Positions 46,560 to 56,770 of a DNA stretch of 64,000 bases are shown piece by piece. Each line of letters starts with the position of its first letter. Positions within the stretch are counted from its first letter, which is position 1. Below the pieces are notes generated by a model, which saw only the letters and a list, made by a program, of their open reading frames with translations, was not told the DNA's origin and ran no database searches. Both the position numbers and the translations under genes were made by a program. This stretch comes from Avena insularis (Eukaryota > Streptophyta > Magnoliopsida > Poales > Poaceae): NCBI GenBank assembly GCA_023614405.1, contig CM042697.1, positions 189,161,189 to 189,225,188 on the forward strand. Direction: 5' to 3'.

Positions 46560-48184
46560 AATCCAAACATGCAATCTTCCTTAAAGACACAAAAGAATCT
46601 TAAATAAAGAATACTAAGCTTATGAGCCAACAAGAAAGAAAACAAATGATACCAAATACCTGTAAGCTTTTTCTTTCTTTCTTTTTCTTTCAAATTAATG
46701 CCACTGACCAGAACTCGGTTTGCCAAAACCAATTTAGATCCACTTGACGATCCCAAAGTGGTGCCAATACTAATCAACAAGATCCATCATATAATAGATA
46801 TTGCAAACTAAAAATAAGAAGTGCAAAAATTAAATGATGAGACTTCTCATTAATATTCCAATAAAGGCACTCACCCCAAAGGATACATAGATAATCAACT
46901 AAAGGAGAGATACTTCCACATGCAAACCAAACTATAAGATAACCTTTCTACCAAAGATATGAATCCACTAAAAAGGTAAAAGATAAAAGATAATGGTGGT
47001 GATACCGCGGCACTCCCCCAAGCTTGGAACAAGCCAAGGGGATGCCAAACCTGATGACGAATCACTCCTTTGGTGGTGGTGGTGTTCTATTGATAAGGTC
47101 TTCAACACGTTTCTTCAAATCCTCCATATCGAAGGCTAGAGTATGAATTAACTCCAAATTATGCTCAATGCAGCCCACGATCAATTCGAACCGAGGATCC
47201 CAGTCCTTGTTATTCTTTCTCCATTCTTCCAAGTTAGAGCGTTTCCTCCCTGCATGGTTAGAACAAGGGGTACTAGAAGCGTGGAGCGAGGATATGCCGC
47301 GGAGTTCTCCCTCCTGTAGACATCCGTGCTGTCCTCTTAAGCTTGGTAGGTTGTGCCACCAAACCAATGCTTGCGACGGTAGCGTGGGTGTCCGGTTGCT
47401 TGTCGTCCTCCATGTCTCCTTCATAACCTACCGGAATCTCCTCCTCCTTGGGAACTTGAGGTTCTTCTTCTTCGGGCTTCTTCCCTTTGTCATCGGCGGA
47501 GGCCATGGTGCTCTAAACTTGAGAAGATTTCCTGACAGAAACAGATTGAAACGAAAAGACGACGAGAACATGATGCACGAACCTCGGGGGATCCAGAGAG
47601 TTATATATTATGAAGATTCAATGCATAAGGAAGGTTTTGACATGGAAACAAGGCGGAGACGGAGTTCGAGGGTGGCAAACCCCCTCCAGGAACGGCTAGG
47701 ATGGGCCCGCGCCTGGGGTGGGTTTGTCCAACCCCGGGCTCTGTTTCCTCTTTAGTTTCGTCTCGTAACTTCCCTCATGTATTAAAAATATCAAAAATAT
47801 AAAAATATTGGGGTTTCACGAACCTTGTGTTTTCACCACTTTTACCTATTCAAAGACGAGCTCTGCAGATTCCTTTCCTCTTTCTCCTGAGAATTTCCTT
47901 CATACAAAACCTTTGCACAAACTCAATGACAACATTAGTGTAAGCAAAAACAATAAACGTTTGGTACACACTTCAACTGAAAACCAATCAAAACAAAAGC
48001 TTCAATAAGAGGCAAATACAAAAGATGGCAGAAATCTGTCAAAACAGACCAGCAGGTAAAGATTGATTTTTTCGAAGACCTTCTGTTGCCCAAATCAAAA
48101 AGTGCAGAACTGATGAAAGTTGGGTAACAACCTGGAGAACAAACTCAGAAAAATTCAGCTCCATTCGAAGTACTGAGCTCCCTC
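46560..48184 (-). repeat. array copy 3 with small ORF in two overlapping frames
   Basis: The first frame is 47506-47273 (77 codons, Glu/Pro-rich). A second frame (47424-47062) carries the helical tail NLELIHTLAFDMEDLKKRVE followed by a natural stop. One frameshift, at the eight-base deletion shared by copies 2-4, separates them. There is no known domain, and the original function is unknown. Confidence 0.8.
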
Positions 48185-49810
48185 AAAGCCAAACATGCAA
48201 TCTTCCTTAAAGACACAAAAGAATCTTAAATAAAGAATACTAAGCTTATGAGCCAACAAGAAAGAAAACAAATGATACCAAATACCTATAAGCTTTTTCT
48301 TTCTTTCTTTTTCTTTCAAATTAATGCCACTGACCAGAACTCGGTTTGCCAAAACCAATTTAGATCCACTTGACGATCCCAAAGTGGTGCCAATACTAAT
48401 CAACAAGATCCATCATATAATAGATATTGCAAACTAAAAATAAGAAGTGCAAAAATTAAATGATGAGACTTCTCATTAATATTCCAATAAAGGCACTCAC
48501 CCCAAAGGATACATAGATAATCAACTAAAGGAGAGATACTTCCACATGCAAACCAAACTATAAGATAACCTTTCTACCAAAGATATGAATCCACTAAAAA
48601 GGTAAAAGATAAAAGATAATGGTGGTGATACCGCGGCACTCCCCCAAGCTTGGAACAAGCCAAGGGGATGCCAAACCTGATGACGAATCACTCCTTTGGT
48701 GGTGGTGGTGTTCTCTTGATAAGGTCTTCAACACGTTTCTTCAAATCCTCCATATCGAAGGCTAGAGTACGAATTAACTCCAAATTATGCTCAATGCAGC
48801 CCATGATCAATTCGAACCGAGGATCCCAGTCCTTGTTATTCTTTCTCCATTCTTCCTAGTTAGAGCGTTTCCTCCCTGCACGGTTAGAACAAGGGGTACT
48901 AGAAGCGTGGAGCGAGGATATGACGCGGAGTTCTCCCTCCTGTAGACATCTGTGTTGTCCTCTTAAGCTTGGTAGGTTGTGCCACCAAACCAATGCTTGC
49001 GACGGTGGCGTGGGTGTCCGGTTTCTTGTCGTCCTCCATGTATCCTTCATAACCTACCGGAATCTCCTCCTCCTTGGGAACTTGAGGTTCTTCTTCTTCG
49101 GGCTTCTTCCCTTTGTCATCGGTGGAGGCCATGGTGCTCTAAACTTGAGAAGATTTCCTGACAGAAACAGATTGAAACGAAAACACGACGAGAACATGAT
49201 GCATGAACCTCGGGGGATCCAGAGAGTTATATATTACGAAGATTCAATGCATAAGGAAGGTTTTGACATGGAAACAAGGCGGAGACGGAGTTCGAGGGTG
49301 GCAAACCCCCTCCAGGAGCGGCTAGGATGGGCCCGCGCCTGGGGTGGGTTTGTCCAACCCCGGGCTCTGTTTCCTCTTTAGTTTCGTCTCGTAACTTCCC
49401 TCATGTATTAAAATATCAAAAATATAAAAATATTGGGGTTTCACGAACCTTGTGTTTTCACCACTTTTACCTATTCAAAGACGAGCTCTGCAGATTCCTT
49501 TCCTCTTTCTCCTGAGAATTTCCTTCATACAAAACCTTTGCACAAACTCAATGACAACATTAGTGTAAGCAAAAACAATAAACCTTTGGTACACACTTCA
49601 ACTGAAAACCCATCAACACAAAAGCTTCAATAAGAGGCAAATGCAAAAGATGGCAGAAATCTGTCAAAACAGACCAACAGGTAAATATTGATTTTTCCGA
49701 AGACCTTCTGTTGCCCAAATCAAAAAGTGCAGAACTGATGAAAGTTGGGTAACAACCTGGAGAACAAGCTCAGAAAAATTCAGCTTCATCCGAAGTACTG
49801 AGCTCCCTCA
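48185..49810 (-). repeat. array copy 4 with small ORF (49132-48899)
   Basis: Same eight-base deletion as copies 2 and 3, plus a TAG near 48857 that closes the helical-tail frame. This is the copy next to the gag-protease frame, and the array ends here at 49810. Confidence 0.8.
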
Positions 49811-50037
49811 CGAATTTTTACAATGCAGCACAAAAATCTGTCCCAAAACAGCCACTTTTCACAACTCCTCTACTTCACAAAAGTAGTTGAACTTGACACA
49901 AAAATCAAAACAAAAAGGATAAGGAGCGGTTATTACAGAGGTAATAACTTCCAAGACTCGACAAAACTCTTGGGTTATCTCCCAACAAGTACTTTTCTTT
50001 AATGCCTTTAAGTTAGGCTTGAAACTTCCAAAGATGC
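49811..50037. other. spacer between M gag-protease and the array
   Basis: Contains, reversed, the GGGAGATAACCCAAGAG and CTTAAAGGCATTAAAG motifs that also follow the A1 and A2 coding regions (12062 and 36520). It therefore marks the natural start of the 3' region; the array was added downstream of it. Confidence 0.6.
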
Positions 50038-51921
50038 TCACATAGGATATATATATCTGAAATGAAAGAGAGCATCAAGAAGCAAATAACCAACACACTT
50101 GAGCCTGACCCACTTCCTATGCATTGGGATATCATGAGTAAACGAATTGTTGAAACAAAAATCCACTAGCATAGGAAGACAAAACAGATGCAAATTTAAA
50201 GCTTTCAACATAAAACGGGGAAACTTAACATCATTGAGATGCATAAAACCACGTTTCCCTCTCTCAAAATAACTTTCAGTAACACCTTGAATAAATTTGA
50301 CAATATAACTGTCACTGGAAACAACTTTATCATTAGAATAAGCATACTTATAGTCACCAAAAAGAGGTCCAAGGTCATAGACTGGATCAATAGAAGCAAG
50401 TTGTTCCATCCTGAAATCTTTATTAGGCAAGCTATTTTCACAAGGAGCTTTAGCAAATTTGGAAAAGTTAAACTCATAAGAATCTCCATCAAACTTAGTT
50501 AAAACCTTTTCCTTCTTACAATCAATAATAGCTCCACAAGTGTTCAATAAAGGTCTACCAAAAATTATGGGACAAGTTTTGCTAGCTGCTGAATTAAGCA
50601 CTAGAAAATCAGCAGGATACTTAATCTTACCACAGAGAACCTCCACATCTCTTAAAATTCCAATGGGGAAAACTTGATCTCTATTAGCAAGGTGAATAAC
50701 CACATCAATGTCCTCAAGCTCACAAGGATCAATCTCATGCATAATTTCCCTGTAAAGCTCATAATGAATAGCACTAGAACTAGCAGCAATATCACATAAA
50801 CCATAGTAGCAATGATCACCAATTTTAATAGAGAGCACAGGAACACTAGCTTTTCTAGCCTTACTAGGATGAGAGATAACATTAGAAGCGTCTTCACAGA
50901 AGACAATATACTCATCCTCTATATTTCTAGTGACAAGATCTTTCACAATAGCTACCACAGGCTCGATATCAATAAGCTCATCGGAACCTAAAGTTTTCTT
51001 TGCGCTTTTGCTAACCACATTAGCCAAAATAGAGTGTTCCCTTACCTTGGAGGGAAAAGGGATCTTCTCAACATAAGATTTAGGCAAAATAGGATCAATG
51101 GTACAAACCTCTATACTGGTAGGAACGTGGGTAACAATGTCTTTATAAGGAGCATGGTACTTGTCCCACTCTTTCTTGGGAATCTCAATATAAGAGACAA
51201 AAGCATTAAAACATTCCACAAGAACTTGAGGATCAATGCCAAACTTATTGCTAATATCACGGAAGTTATTAGTACCCATAAAAGATTTAATACACTCATA
51301 ATCATAGTTTATACCTGACTTTCTTCCTTTGTAATTCTCCCAAGCCTCGGTATTATCTTGAATACGGTCTAAAAGATCCCATTTAGCTTCTTCCTTCATA
51401 CTTGTGAATGATCCAGCACAATAAGCATCTAATAAACCTTTATCATGAATATAAGGCCTAGCATAAAAGTTATTGAGAATAATATTGTTAGGGAGTTCAT
51501 GAATAGGACATTTAAGCATTAGCAACTTCAATCTCCCCCAAGATTGAGCTGTACTCTCTCCATCAAGAGGCCAAAAGTTATATATAAGACTTCTATCTTT
51601 TTGGATTTCACTGGGAGGATAAAATTTAGAGTAAAAGAGAGATGCCATCTCCTCCCATTCCATGGATTGCCCATTCTTCAGCAGCTTATACCATGCCTTA
51701 GCTCTTCCTTTCAAGGATATGGAGAGTAACTTCTTCTTCACCTGTTCAATTGTGATACCTGCACACTTAAACAACCCACATAATTCATGGATATAAAGCA
51801 AGTGATCACCGGGATGGACGGTTCCATCCCCAAAATAATAAGTATCCATAACACGATTAACAATACTTGTAGGTATCTTAAAAGGATCTATCTCAACAGG
51901 AGGTGGTTCATCTACTACCAT
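50038..51921 (-). CDS. element M Gag-protease, open reading frame
   Basis: A 627-codon frame starts at the ATG at 51921 (MVVDEPPP); the same frame is open upstream to 52038 without an ATG. Residue numbers below count from 51921. Residues about 20-180 form an Athila-type Gag capsid (SLKGRAKAWYKLL, FYPPSEIQKDR). Residues about 345-480 are a retropepsin-like segment (VPVLSIKIGDHCYYGLCDIA, then IIFGRPLLNTCGAIIDCKK), in which the active-site triad reads DIA rather than DTG/DSG. The last 90 residues (SYIVKFIQGVTESYFERGK, IPMHRKWVRLKC) match the C-terminus of the A2 orphan ORF. No RT or integrase. Uninterrupted, so it is younger or under less decay than the A1 frame. Gag would build the particle; whether the protease works is doubtful given the triad. 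Confidence 0.8.
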   Translation of the reverse strand: MVVDEPPPVEIDPFKIPTSIVNRVMDTYYFGDGTVHPGDHLLYIHELCGLFKCAGITIEQVKKKLLSISLKGRAKAWYKLLKNGQSMEWEEMASLFYSKFYPPSEIQKDRSLIYNFWPLDGESTAQSWGRLKLLMLKCPIHELPNNIILNNFYARPYIHDKGLLDAYCAGSFTSMKEEAKWDLLDRIQDNTEAWENYKGRKSGINYDYECIKSFMGTNNFRDISNKFGIDPQVLVECFNAFVSYIEIPKKEWDKYHAPYKDIVTHVPTSIEVCTIDPILPKSYVEKIPFPSKVREHSILANVVSKSAKKTLGSDELIDIEPVVAIVKDLVTRNIEDEYIVFCEDASNVISHPSKARKASVPVLSIKIGDHCYYGLCDIAASSSAIHYELYREIMHEIDPCELEDIDVVIHLANRDQVFPIGILRDVEVLCGKIKYPADFLVLNSAASKTCPIIFGRPLLNTCGAIIDCKKEKVLTKFDGDSYEFNFSKFAKAPCENSLPNKDFRMEQLASIDPVYDLGPLFGDYKYAYSNDKVVSSDSYIVKFIQGVTESYFERGKRGFMHLNDVKFPRFMLKALNLHLFCLPMLVDFCFNNSFTHDIPMHRKWVRLKCVGYLLLDALFHFRYIYPM

Positions 51922-52056
51922 AGAAGTGGTAGTAGTTTTCCCGAATAGAAAACCAAGTGGGTTATTCGTATTGGAAACAAAGTAACAAGCAGTAACAAAA
52001 GCAATACTCACAGTAAAAGTTTCCTTTACCAGTTCCACCCTTCAATAGCGCTTCAC

Positions 52057-52074
52057 TCCCCAGCAACGGCACCA
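52057..52074 (-). promoter_or_regulatory. element M primer binding site
   Basis: Minus strand TGGTGCCGTTGCTGGGGA lies about eleven bases from the 5' LTR end, a variant of the TGGCGCC-type site. Confidence 0.75.
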
Positions 52075-52085
52075 GAAAATAGTCT

Positions 52086-53381
52086 TGATGACCCACAAGT
52101 ATAGGGGGTGTATCGTAGTACTTCCGATAAATAGGAGTGTCGATCCCAACGAGGAGCGTATGCCGGATAAGGTATGGAGCAGGAAATCCCTGTGAATACT
52201 TAGCAAACGGATTTTTAGTGGTTTTCTGACAAGGCAACGAAACAAGGAGCAAGTAACAGAAGTAACGAACAAACGGAGCAAGTGGACCAATCCTTTCTTA
52301 GCAAAGAACAAGCCGGTGTAAATACTTATAAGGACCAAACGTTCTCGAGGACACATGGGAATTCTGTCAAGTGCTTTCGCTTCAAATAGCTGAGTACTCT
52401 TCTTTGGTGTTTGTAAGTGTTGTGTGGGTGAACCTGTGCTAACATACCGCCCTTCCTAGGACTAATACATACTTGTGATTAAACCCCCTGCAAACATCCG
52501 TAACTACATGAAAGTAATTAAGATATAAATCTAACCACAACCTTAAACTCTGAGATCCTATGCTCCCTTGTGCAAAGGTGTCCTAACGGGGGTTCAGGTT
52601 TCTGTCACTCCGGCAACCCCACGATTAGTAGCCAAATATACAATGCATTCCCCTAGGCCCATAAATGGTGAAGTATCATGTAGTCGACGTTCACATGACA
52701 CCACTAGAAGAATAGCACCACAACTTAAATACTAAACCATTGAATAATAACTCATCACAAATTCACTACTAACAACATGACTTCTCCCATGTCCTCAAGA
52801 ACTAGACGAACTACTCACAAGACATCATATGGATCAAGATCAAAAATGATATGTTAATGGATAACAATCTGAACATAAACAATAATCCAATGGTTCCACT
52901 CACAAGCATCAACTACAATAGTAATCAACACCGGGAAAGTTCCCCCTGACGAACTAAAGCAATATCCAACACAATTGTTATAGCGGGGCAGAGTGATGGT
53001 GCTGGTGGAGATGATGGTGTGGATGATGATGATGATCCCGATGAAGCCTATCTTGATGATGGTGTTGATGGCGATGGTCTCCCCTCTCCGGGAAGGAATT
53101 CCCCCGGTAGAAATCTGTCTGCCAGAGAGATCTTTCTCTCTCGGTGTTTTTCCGCCCCCTAGAGGCGGCGGAAGTCTATTTGTGGTCGCTCCCCTGGTAT
53201 TAGGGTTCCGTAGGGAAGATATAGGCGAAGGGGCGGAGTCGGAGGCTGAGCAGGTGGGCCAAACCCACCCTAGGTGCGCGGTCAGGTGGGCCCGCGCCTA
53301 GGGGGTGTGGGCCCCTGAGGCCCCCCTTCGCTCCTCCTTCTGGCTTCCTTCATCTTCTGGTAAAATAATATGTTTCCATAT
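52086..53381 (-). mobile_element. 5' LTR of element M, truncated
   Basis: Matches 40328-41611 and then stops abruptly after TGTTTCCATAT. The last 215 bases on the right (the LTR's own 5' end) are missing. The ends agree with the other LTR as TGATGACCCACAAG on the + strand. Confidence 0.9.
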
Positions 53382-53386
53382 GCACC

Positions 53387-53807
53387 TGATGATGAATCCC
53401 GGGAAGGATTAGGGTGACCCGGGCCCATGAAGGATGCGAATCCTTGGAGGATACGACTAGCTTTAGATATAAATCTTAAAAATGAAACCCTAACTTCTAA
53501 CCGACTCGACCTTATACCGAGACCTGGCCTACCTATATAAAGGACAAGAGGGAACGACGAGAAAGGACCTACCTCAACCCTAGCATACACACCCGACAGA
53601 TCTCATATGCGCACCCCCTATAATCTTCATTTCTGTCAATAATCAAGAGCAGACAAGCAGCAGTAGGGTTTCCCTTCGGGGGCCTGAACCTGGGTAACCT
53701 CGTGTCCCGTATTGCTTGTCTGTTAGCCGAACATGATCTCCAGTGCACCCCTCTTCCTCAAAACCCAAGTCCATAATAATGGACATTGATGAGTTTAACC
53801 CTCATCA
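53387..53807 (+). mobile_element. solo LTR of a Tat-related family (about 0.42 kb)
   Basis: Starts TGATGATGAATCCC and ends CCTCATCA. It has a TATA box (CCTATATAAAGG at 53531) and the CCTGAACCTGGGTAACC motif. Its right half equals, reversed, the LTR of the 54327-58135 element. CACCT occurs at 53383-53387 and 53806-53810, overlapping the LTR ends by one and two bases. It could be the target duplication if the edges are set one or two bases inward, but then the ends would not be TG/CA. Confidence 0.7.
53531..53542 (+). promoter_or_regulatory. TATA box of the 0.42 kb LTR
   Basis: CCTATATAAAGG sits about 145 bases into the LTR. Confidence 0.6.
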
Positions 53808-54326
53808 CCTAGTCATATGCTTGCAAGTGGTGTTGATGTGATATCACCTAGAGGGCCCCCGGTATATCTCTCCGTCATCTGGATGGACAAATCTATTCCT
53901 AATTCATGAGCCCCTACTAATACTTTTAGAGTACCCAACGACACCTTTATAGTCACCCTGTTAGGTTGTGACGTCCGATGTCATCTAAGCACTCCTTCGA
54001 AGTTAGTGATCGACATATTCTCATGGTCTGAGGATTATGTGTTTGATATATATAGAAATGTAAACTTTAGTGACTAGACCGTATTAATATATCTACTTTG
54101 GGTGTATGTTCATCCCATCATGCTTCAAATGAAATGACCTCGTTATTAACAACATCCAATGTTAATGATCAGGAAACCTTAATCATTGGTTAATCAATGA
54201 GCTAGTTAAATGAGAGGCATTATTAGTAACTCTTGTTTATTTATTATACATACATGTATTAACGTTTTCGGCTAATATAATTTTAGCATGAAAAATAAAC
54301 ATTTATCATAAATATGGAATAAATAT
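53808..54326 (-). mobile_element. Copia LTR remnant (Angela/BARE-like), larger part
   Basis: Read on the minus strand, together with 58136-58191, it follows the order of landmarks I know from Angela/BARE-type LTRs: TATGCCCGAGAGGCAA near the start, TTATGATAAATG, AACTAGCTCATTGATTA, TTTCCTGATCATTAACATTG, and GGTGACTATAAAGGTG. It is diverged and lacks the rest of the LTR and any coding sequence. The lineage is from memory of LTR structure, so moderately sure. Confidence 0.65.
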
Positions 54327-54898
54327 TGACGAGGTTTAATCTCGTCAATGCCCATTGTTATGGACTTGGGTTTTGAAGAAGATGGGGATGCTGGAGATCG
54401 TGGCACGGTTAACAGACAAGCAACCAGGGGACACGAGATTTACCCAGGTTCAGGCCCCCGGAGGGAAAACCCTACTCCTGCTTGTCTGCTCTTTGATTAC
54501 GGCAGAACCAAAGGTTACAGGGTGCGCAGATTTGATCTGGCGTGGATGCGTGTGTGAAAGTATGAGTCGAGGTTAGATCTGTAGATCTATTGTGGTCTAG
54601 TCTATCGGGGGGTTATGGCGTCTGTAGGTCGTAATCTGTCCTCCTCGTTGGACCCTCCTAGCCTTTATATATGGGGAGGCTAGGTCTCGGGCGCCGATAC
54701 GAGTAGGTTACAAGTTGTATTCAAACTCTAGTCTTGAGGTTTCCTTGTCTTGTACGCTTGGGAGTCCGTGTCCATATGGGCTTCATAGCAGCCGAAACGT
54801 CATAGGCGTCATGGACCCTGGCAGGTCATCGAGTGGGCCTTCCGTTGGGTTGGACTAGGTATGCTAACATCGGGTACCCGTAAGGTATAACCATGTCA
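54327..54898 (-). mobile_element. 3' LTR of the 3.8 kb element (572 bp)
   Basis: Its outer edge (+ strand TTGACGAGGTTTAATCTCGTCAA) is a short perfect inverted repeat with an eight-base stem. The TATA box on the minus strand is near 54664-54674 (CATATATAAAGG). It ends TGACATGG on the minus strand. Confidence 0.9.
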
Positions 54899-54910
54899 GT
54901 AGCCCCCGAG
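54899..54910 (-). promoter_or_regulatory. polypurine tract of the 3.8 kb element
   Basis: Minus strand CTCGGGGGCTAC directly precedes the 3' LTR. Confidence 0.8.
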
Positions 54911-55089
54911 TCTCCATCCGAAACGTAGATTCGGGTGGAGACTTTGTTGTCTTGAACCTTGTATTTGGATGTCGGAGTCGAAAGTTGTGTCGAGTGCGAA
55001 GCACTTCACCCGGAAGTTCATCGGGTCAGCTGAATTTGTTCGGCTGTTGTAAAGGAATCGACATCGTGGACGTAGTCAACACAATGGAC

Positions 55090-55520
55090 TATAGGGTGCA
55101 CGACCAGCGCTCCCTATGGGAGTAGCCCCCGAGTGTCTGTTCGAGTCGTAGACTTGAGCAGAGACTTTAATTCAGCCATTGTTTGCTTTAGGTCCGTAGG
55201 ACACAATTTTTTCGGATGCTTGAATCAATCCTCCCTATGGGGGTAGCCCCCGAGTCTGTAGTGGAGTCGTAGACTCGGCGTAGGACTCGAAGATCTTCGA
55301 ATGCGCGACCAGTGCTCCAATTTAGAGTAGCCCCCGAGTGTCTGGCGGAGTCGTAAACTCGGAAAGAGACTCGAGTCTTGTATCGTGTAGTTGTAGCCGA
55401 CAATCTCGCGGGCGTATCACTGACCCGGAAGTACATCGGGTGCGCGACCAGCGCTCCTGATAGGAGTAGCCCCCGAGTGTCTAATCGAGTCGCAGACTCG
55501 AGTGGAGACTCATGAGAGGA
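55090..55520. repeat. dispersed internal repeats of the 3.8 kb element (about 140-bp spacing)
   Basis: The pair 'GCGACCAGCGCTCC ... GGAGTAGCCCCCGAGTGTCT' followed by 'GAGTCGTAGACTCG' recurs near 55100, 55300 and 55440, with a partial copy near 55240. Each copy includes a pyrimidine run that, on the minus strand, equals the purine tract, so several potential plus-strand primer sites are present. Confidence 0.75.
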
Positions 55521-56189
55521 GAAACCAGCGACCAAGGCGCATCGAGTCAGCGTCTCACGCATAAGGAGTAGGGAGTCAATGTAGCGGGGTGATGCGGCAT
55601 TTTAGCCGGAAGGACTCGATGTTGCGGATGAAGTCGACGTCGTTTCTTCTGTCGGGTGAGCGGCCAACGCCGCGTCTTCGTAGCATCAAGCGATGCAACC
55701 ATCCGAGGAGGGACTCGACTCGGGTCTTGAGTTTATGGCGTAGCCAGTCGTCGACTCCTGTTGGAGGACTAGATAGAATAGCTCGCACATACGGGCGTCT
55801 TTGTAAGCCGCGTAAAACATGAATAATTGTGAAGTACTTGTATCTTGTAAGGAATATTTGCCTTCGCTTGTATAGTAAGATTCGTGCCGATCGAGTCGAC
55901 ACTTTTGCCGTATGCTAGGCCTTTTCGTTAGCCTGATTACCCTTAGTCTCATTGCCGAGGCACTCGGAGTTCAAGGATTCGGTGCGAATCAGCTACTCGG
56001 GCTGTCGCGTTCGAGGTGCTCGAGTGCGTGGAGCCGATGGCACATTAGGTTACTCGAAGAGGGCGCAGCCCCCGAGTGTTTCGAGTGCGAGTTAAAAATA
56101 AAAGAAATCAACTCCGAGTAGAGGGAAACTTAGCTTTGTTGGTTGTCATGGCGAAGTCGACGCGGAAGCGGGTCACACGGCGGACGTAG

Positions 56190-56560
56190 TCGACGCGGCG
56201 GCAGCGAGTTCCGCATCCGAAGATTGTCGCAATCGAAGACCGCACCGGTTCACCGCATCCGAAGGATGTATCTGGTCACCGCAGCCGAAAGTTGCATCGG
56301 GTAGCCGATGCGGAGGGAGCCCCCGAGCCGCTGGAGCTAAAGATCGTAGAGGATGACCGGAGTCGAAGGAGCCCCCGAGTCGTGCTCGCTGAAGCCAATG
56401 CGGCCAGTTGCCGCAATCGAAGATCACGTCGGGTCGCTGCATCCGAAAGATGCAGCGGGTCACCGCAGCCGAAGATTGTAGAGGATCGCGCGGCGGAGTC
56501 GCCGCTGTCGACAACCGCAACGGGTCACATGACGGAGTCATGGCAGCCCCCAGGCACAGA
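56190..56560. repeat. short-period repeats in the 3.8 kb element
   Basis: A GC-rich run built from variants of 'GGTCACCGCAGCCGAAGATTG' at about 35-60 base spacing. It gives frames on both strands that I regard as compositional. Confidence 0.6.
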
Positions 56561-56770
56561 TTGACGTAGTCATCACATCGGATATGTGGTAGAGGGTCAC
56601 ACGACGGAGTCCGGTGAGTGCGGATCTATGCATGGCCCTTTTCGGGTCCCCCTCCGGAGGTGGGTGAGCCGCGGGATACGCAGTGGCTGCCATAATCGCA
56701 GCTTGTGGCGTCTTCGGGATGATGTTGCCGTCAGCGTCCATATCCATGAACGATGTGTGGAGAGTTCGGG

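Larger units (their letters stand above)
43296..49810 (-). repeat. four-copy tandem array, unit about 1.63 kb, inside element M
   Basis: Copies: 43296-44932 (1637 bp), 44933-46559 (1627), 46560-48184 (1625), 48185-49810 (1626). Each opens AAGCCAAACATGCAATC (copy 3 reads ATCC) and closes TGAGCTCCCTCA. The array begins with an abrupt change from unrelated sequence and ends where copy 4 passes to CGAATTTTTACAATGC. Copies 2-4 are closer to one another than to copy 1. Each contains a CT-rich microsatellite, an ATG-led small ORF on the minus strand, and a block also found in A1 and A2. Unequal exchange, or strand slippage during reverse transcription, could produce this. Confidence 0.95.
40328..53381 (-). 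mobile_element. Athila-like Gypsy element M, minus strand, with internal tandem array
   Basis: Read on the minus strand: truncated 5' LTR (53381-52086), primer binding site (52074-52057), gag-protease frame (51921-50038), short spacer, four tandem copies of a 1.63 kb segment (49810-43296), 3' region, purine tract (41842-41828) and 3' LTR (41826-40328). It lacks RT and integrase. M is related to A1 and A2 but is a separate family: LTR sequence differs, while parts of the 3' region and a short block inside each tandem copy are shared. Its right end is lost, so no target duplication can be confirmed; TCTAT at 40323-40327 is the left candidate. Confidence 0.85.

Noticed and set aside
43897..49381. 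Plus-strand frames of 137-204 codons repeated in the M array
   Set aside because: They mirror the minus-strand small ORF and its flank. Lengths vary between copies with frameshifts, and the ATG context and composition favour the minus strand.
43296..49810. CRISPR-like or satellite DNA interpretation of the array
   Set aside because: Units of 1.6 kb with no short spacer pattern, inside a plant retrotransposon with matching LTRs. It is an internal tandem amplification.
53387..53807. Interpretation of 53387-53807 as the missing 5' end of the M LTR
   Set aside because: Its sequence matches the LTR of the 3.8 kb element instead and does not contain the bases that follow TTTCCATAT in the complete M LTR at 41611.
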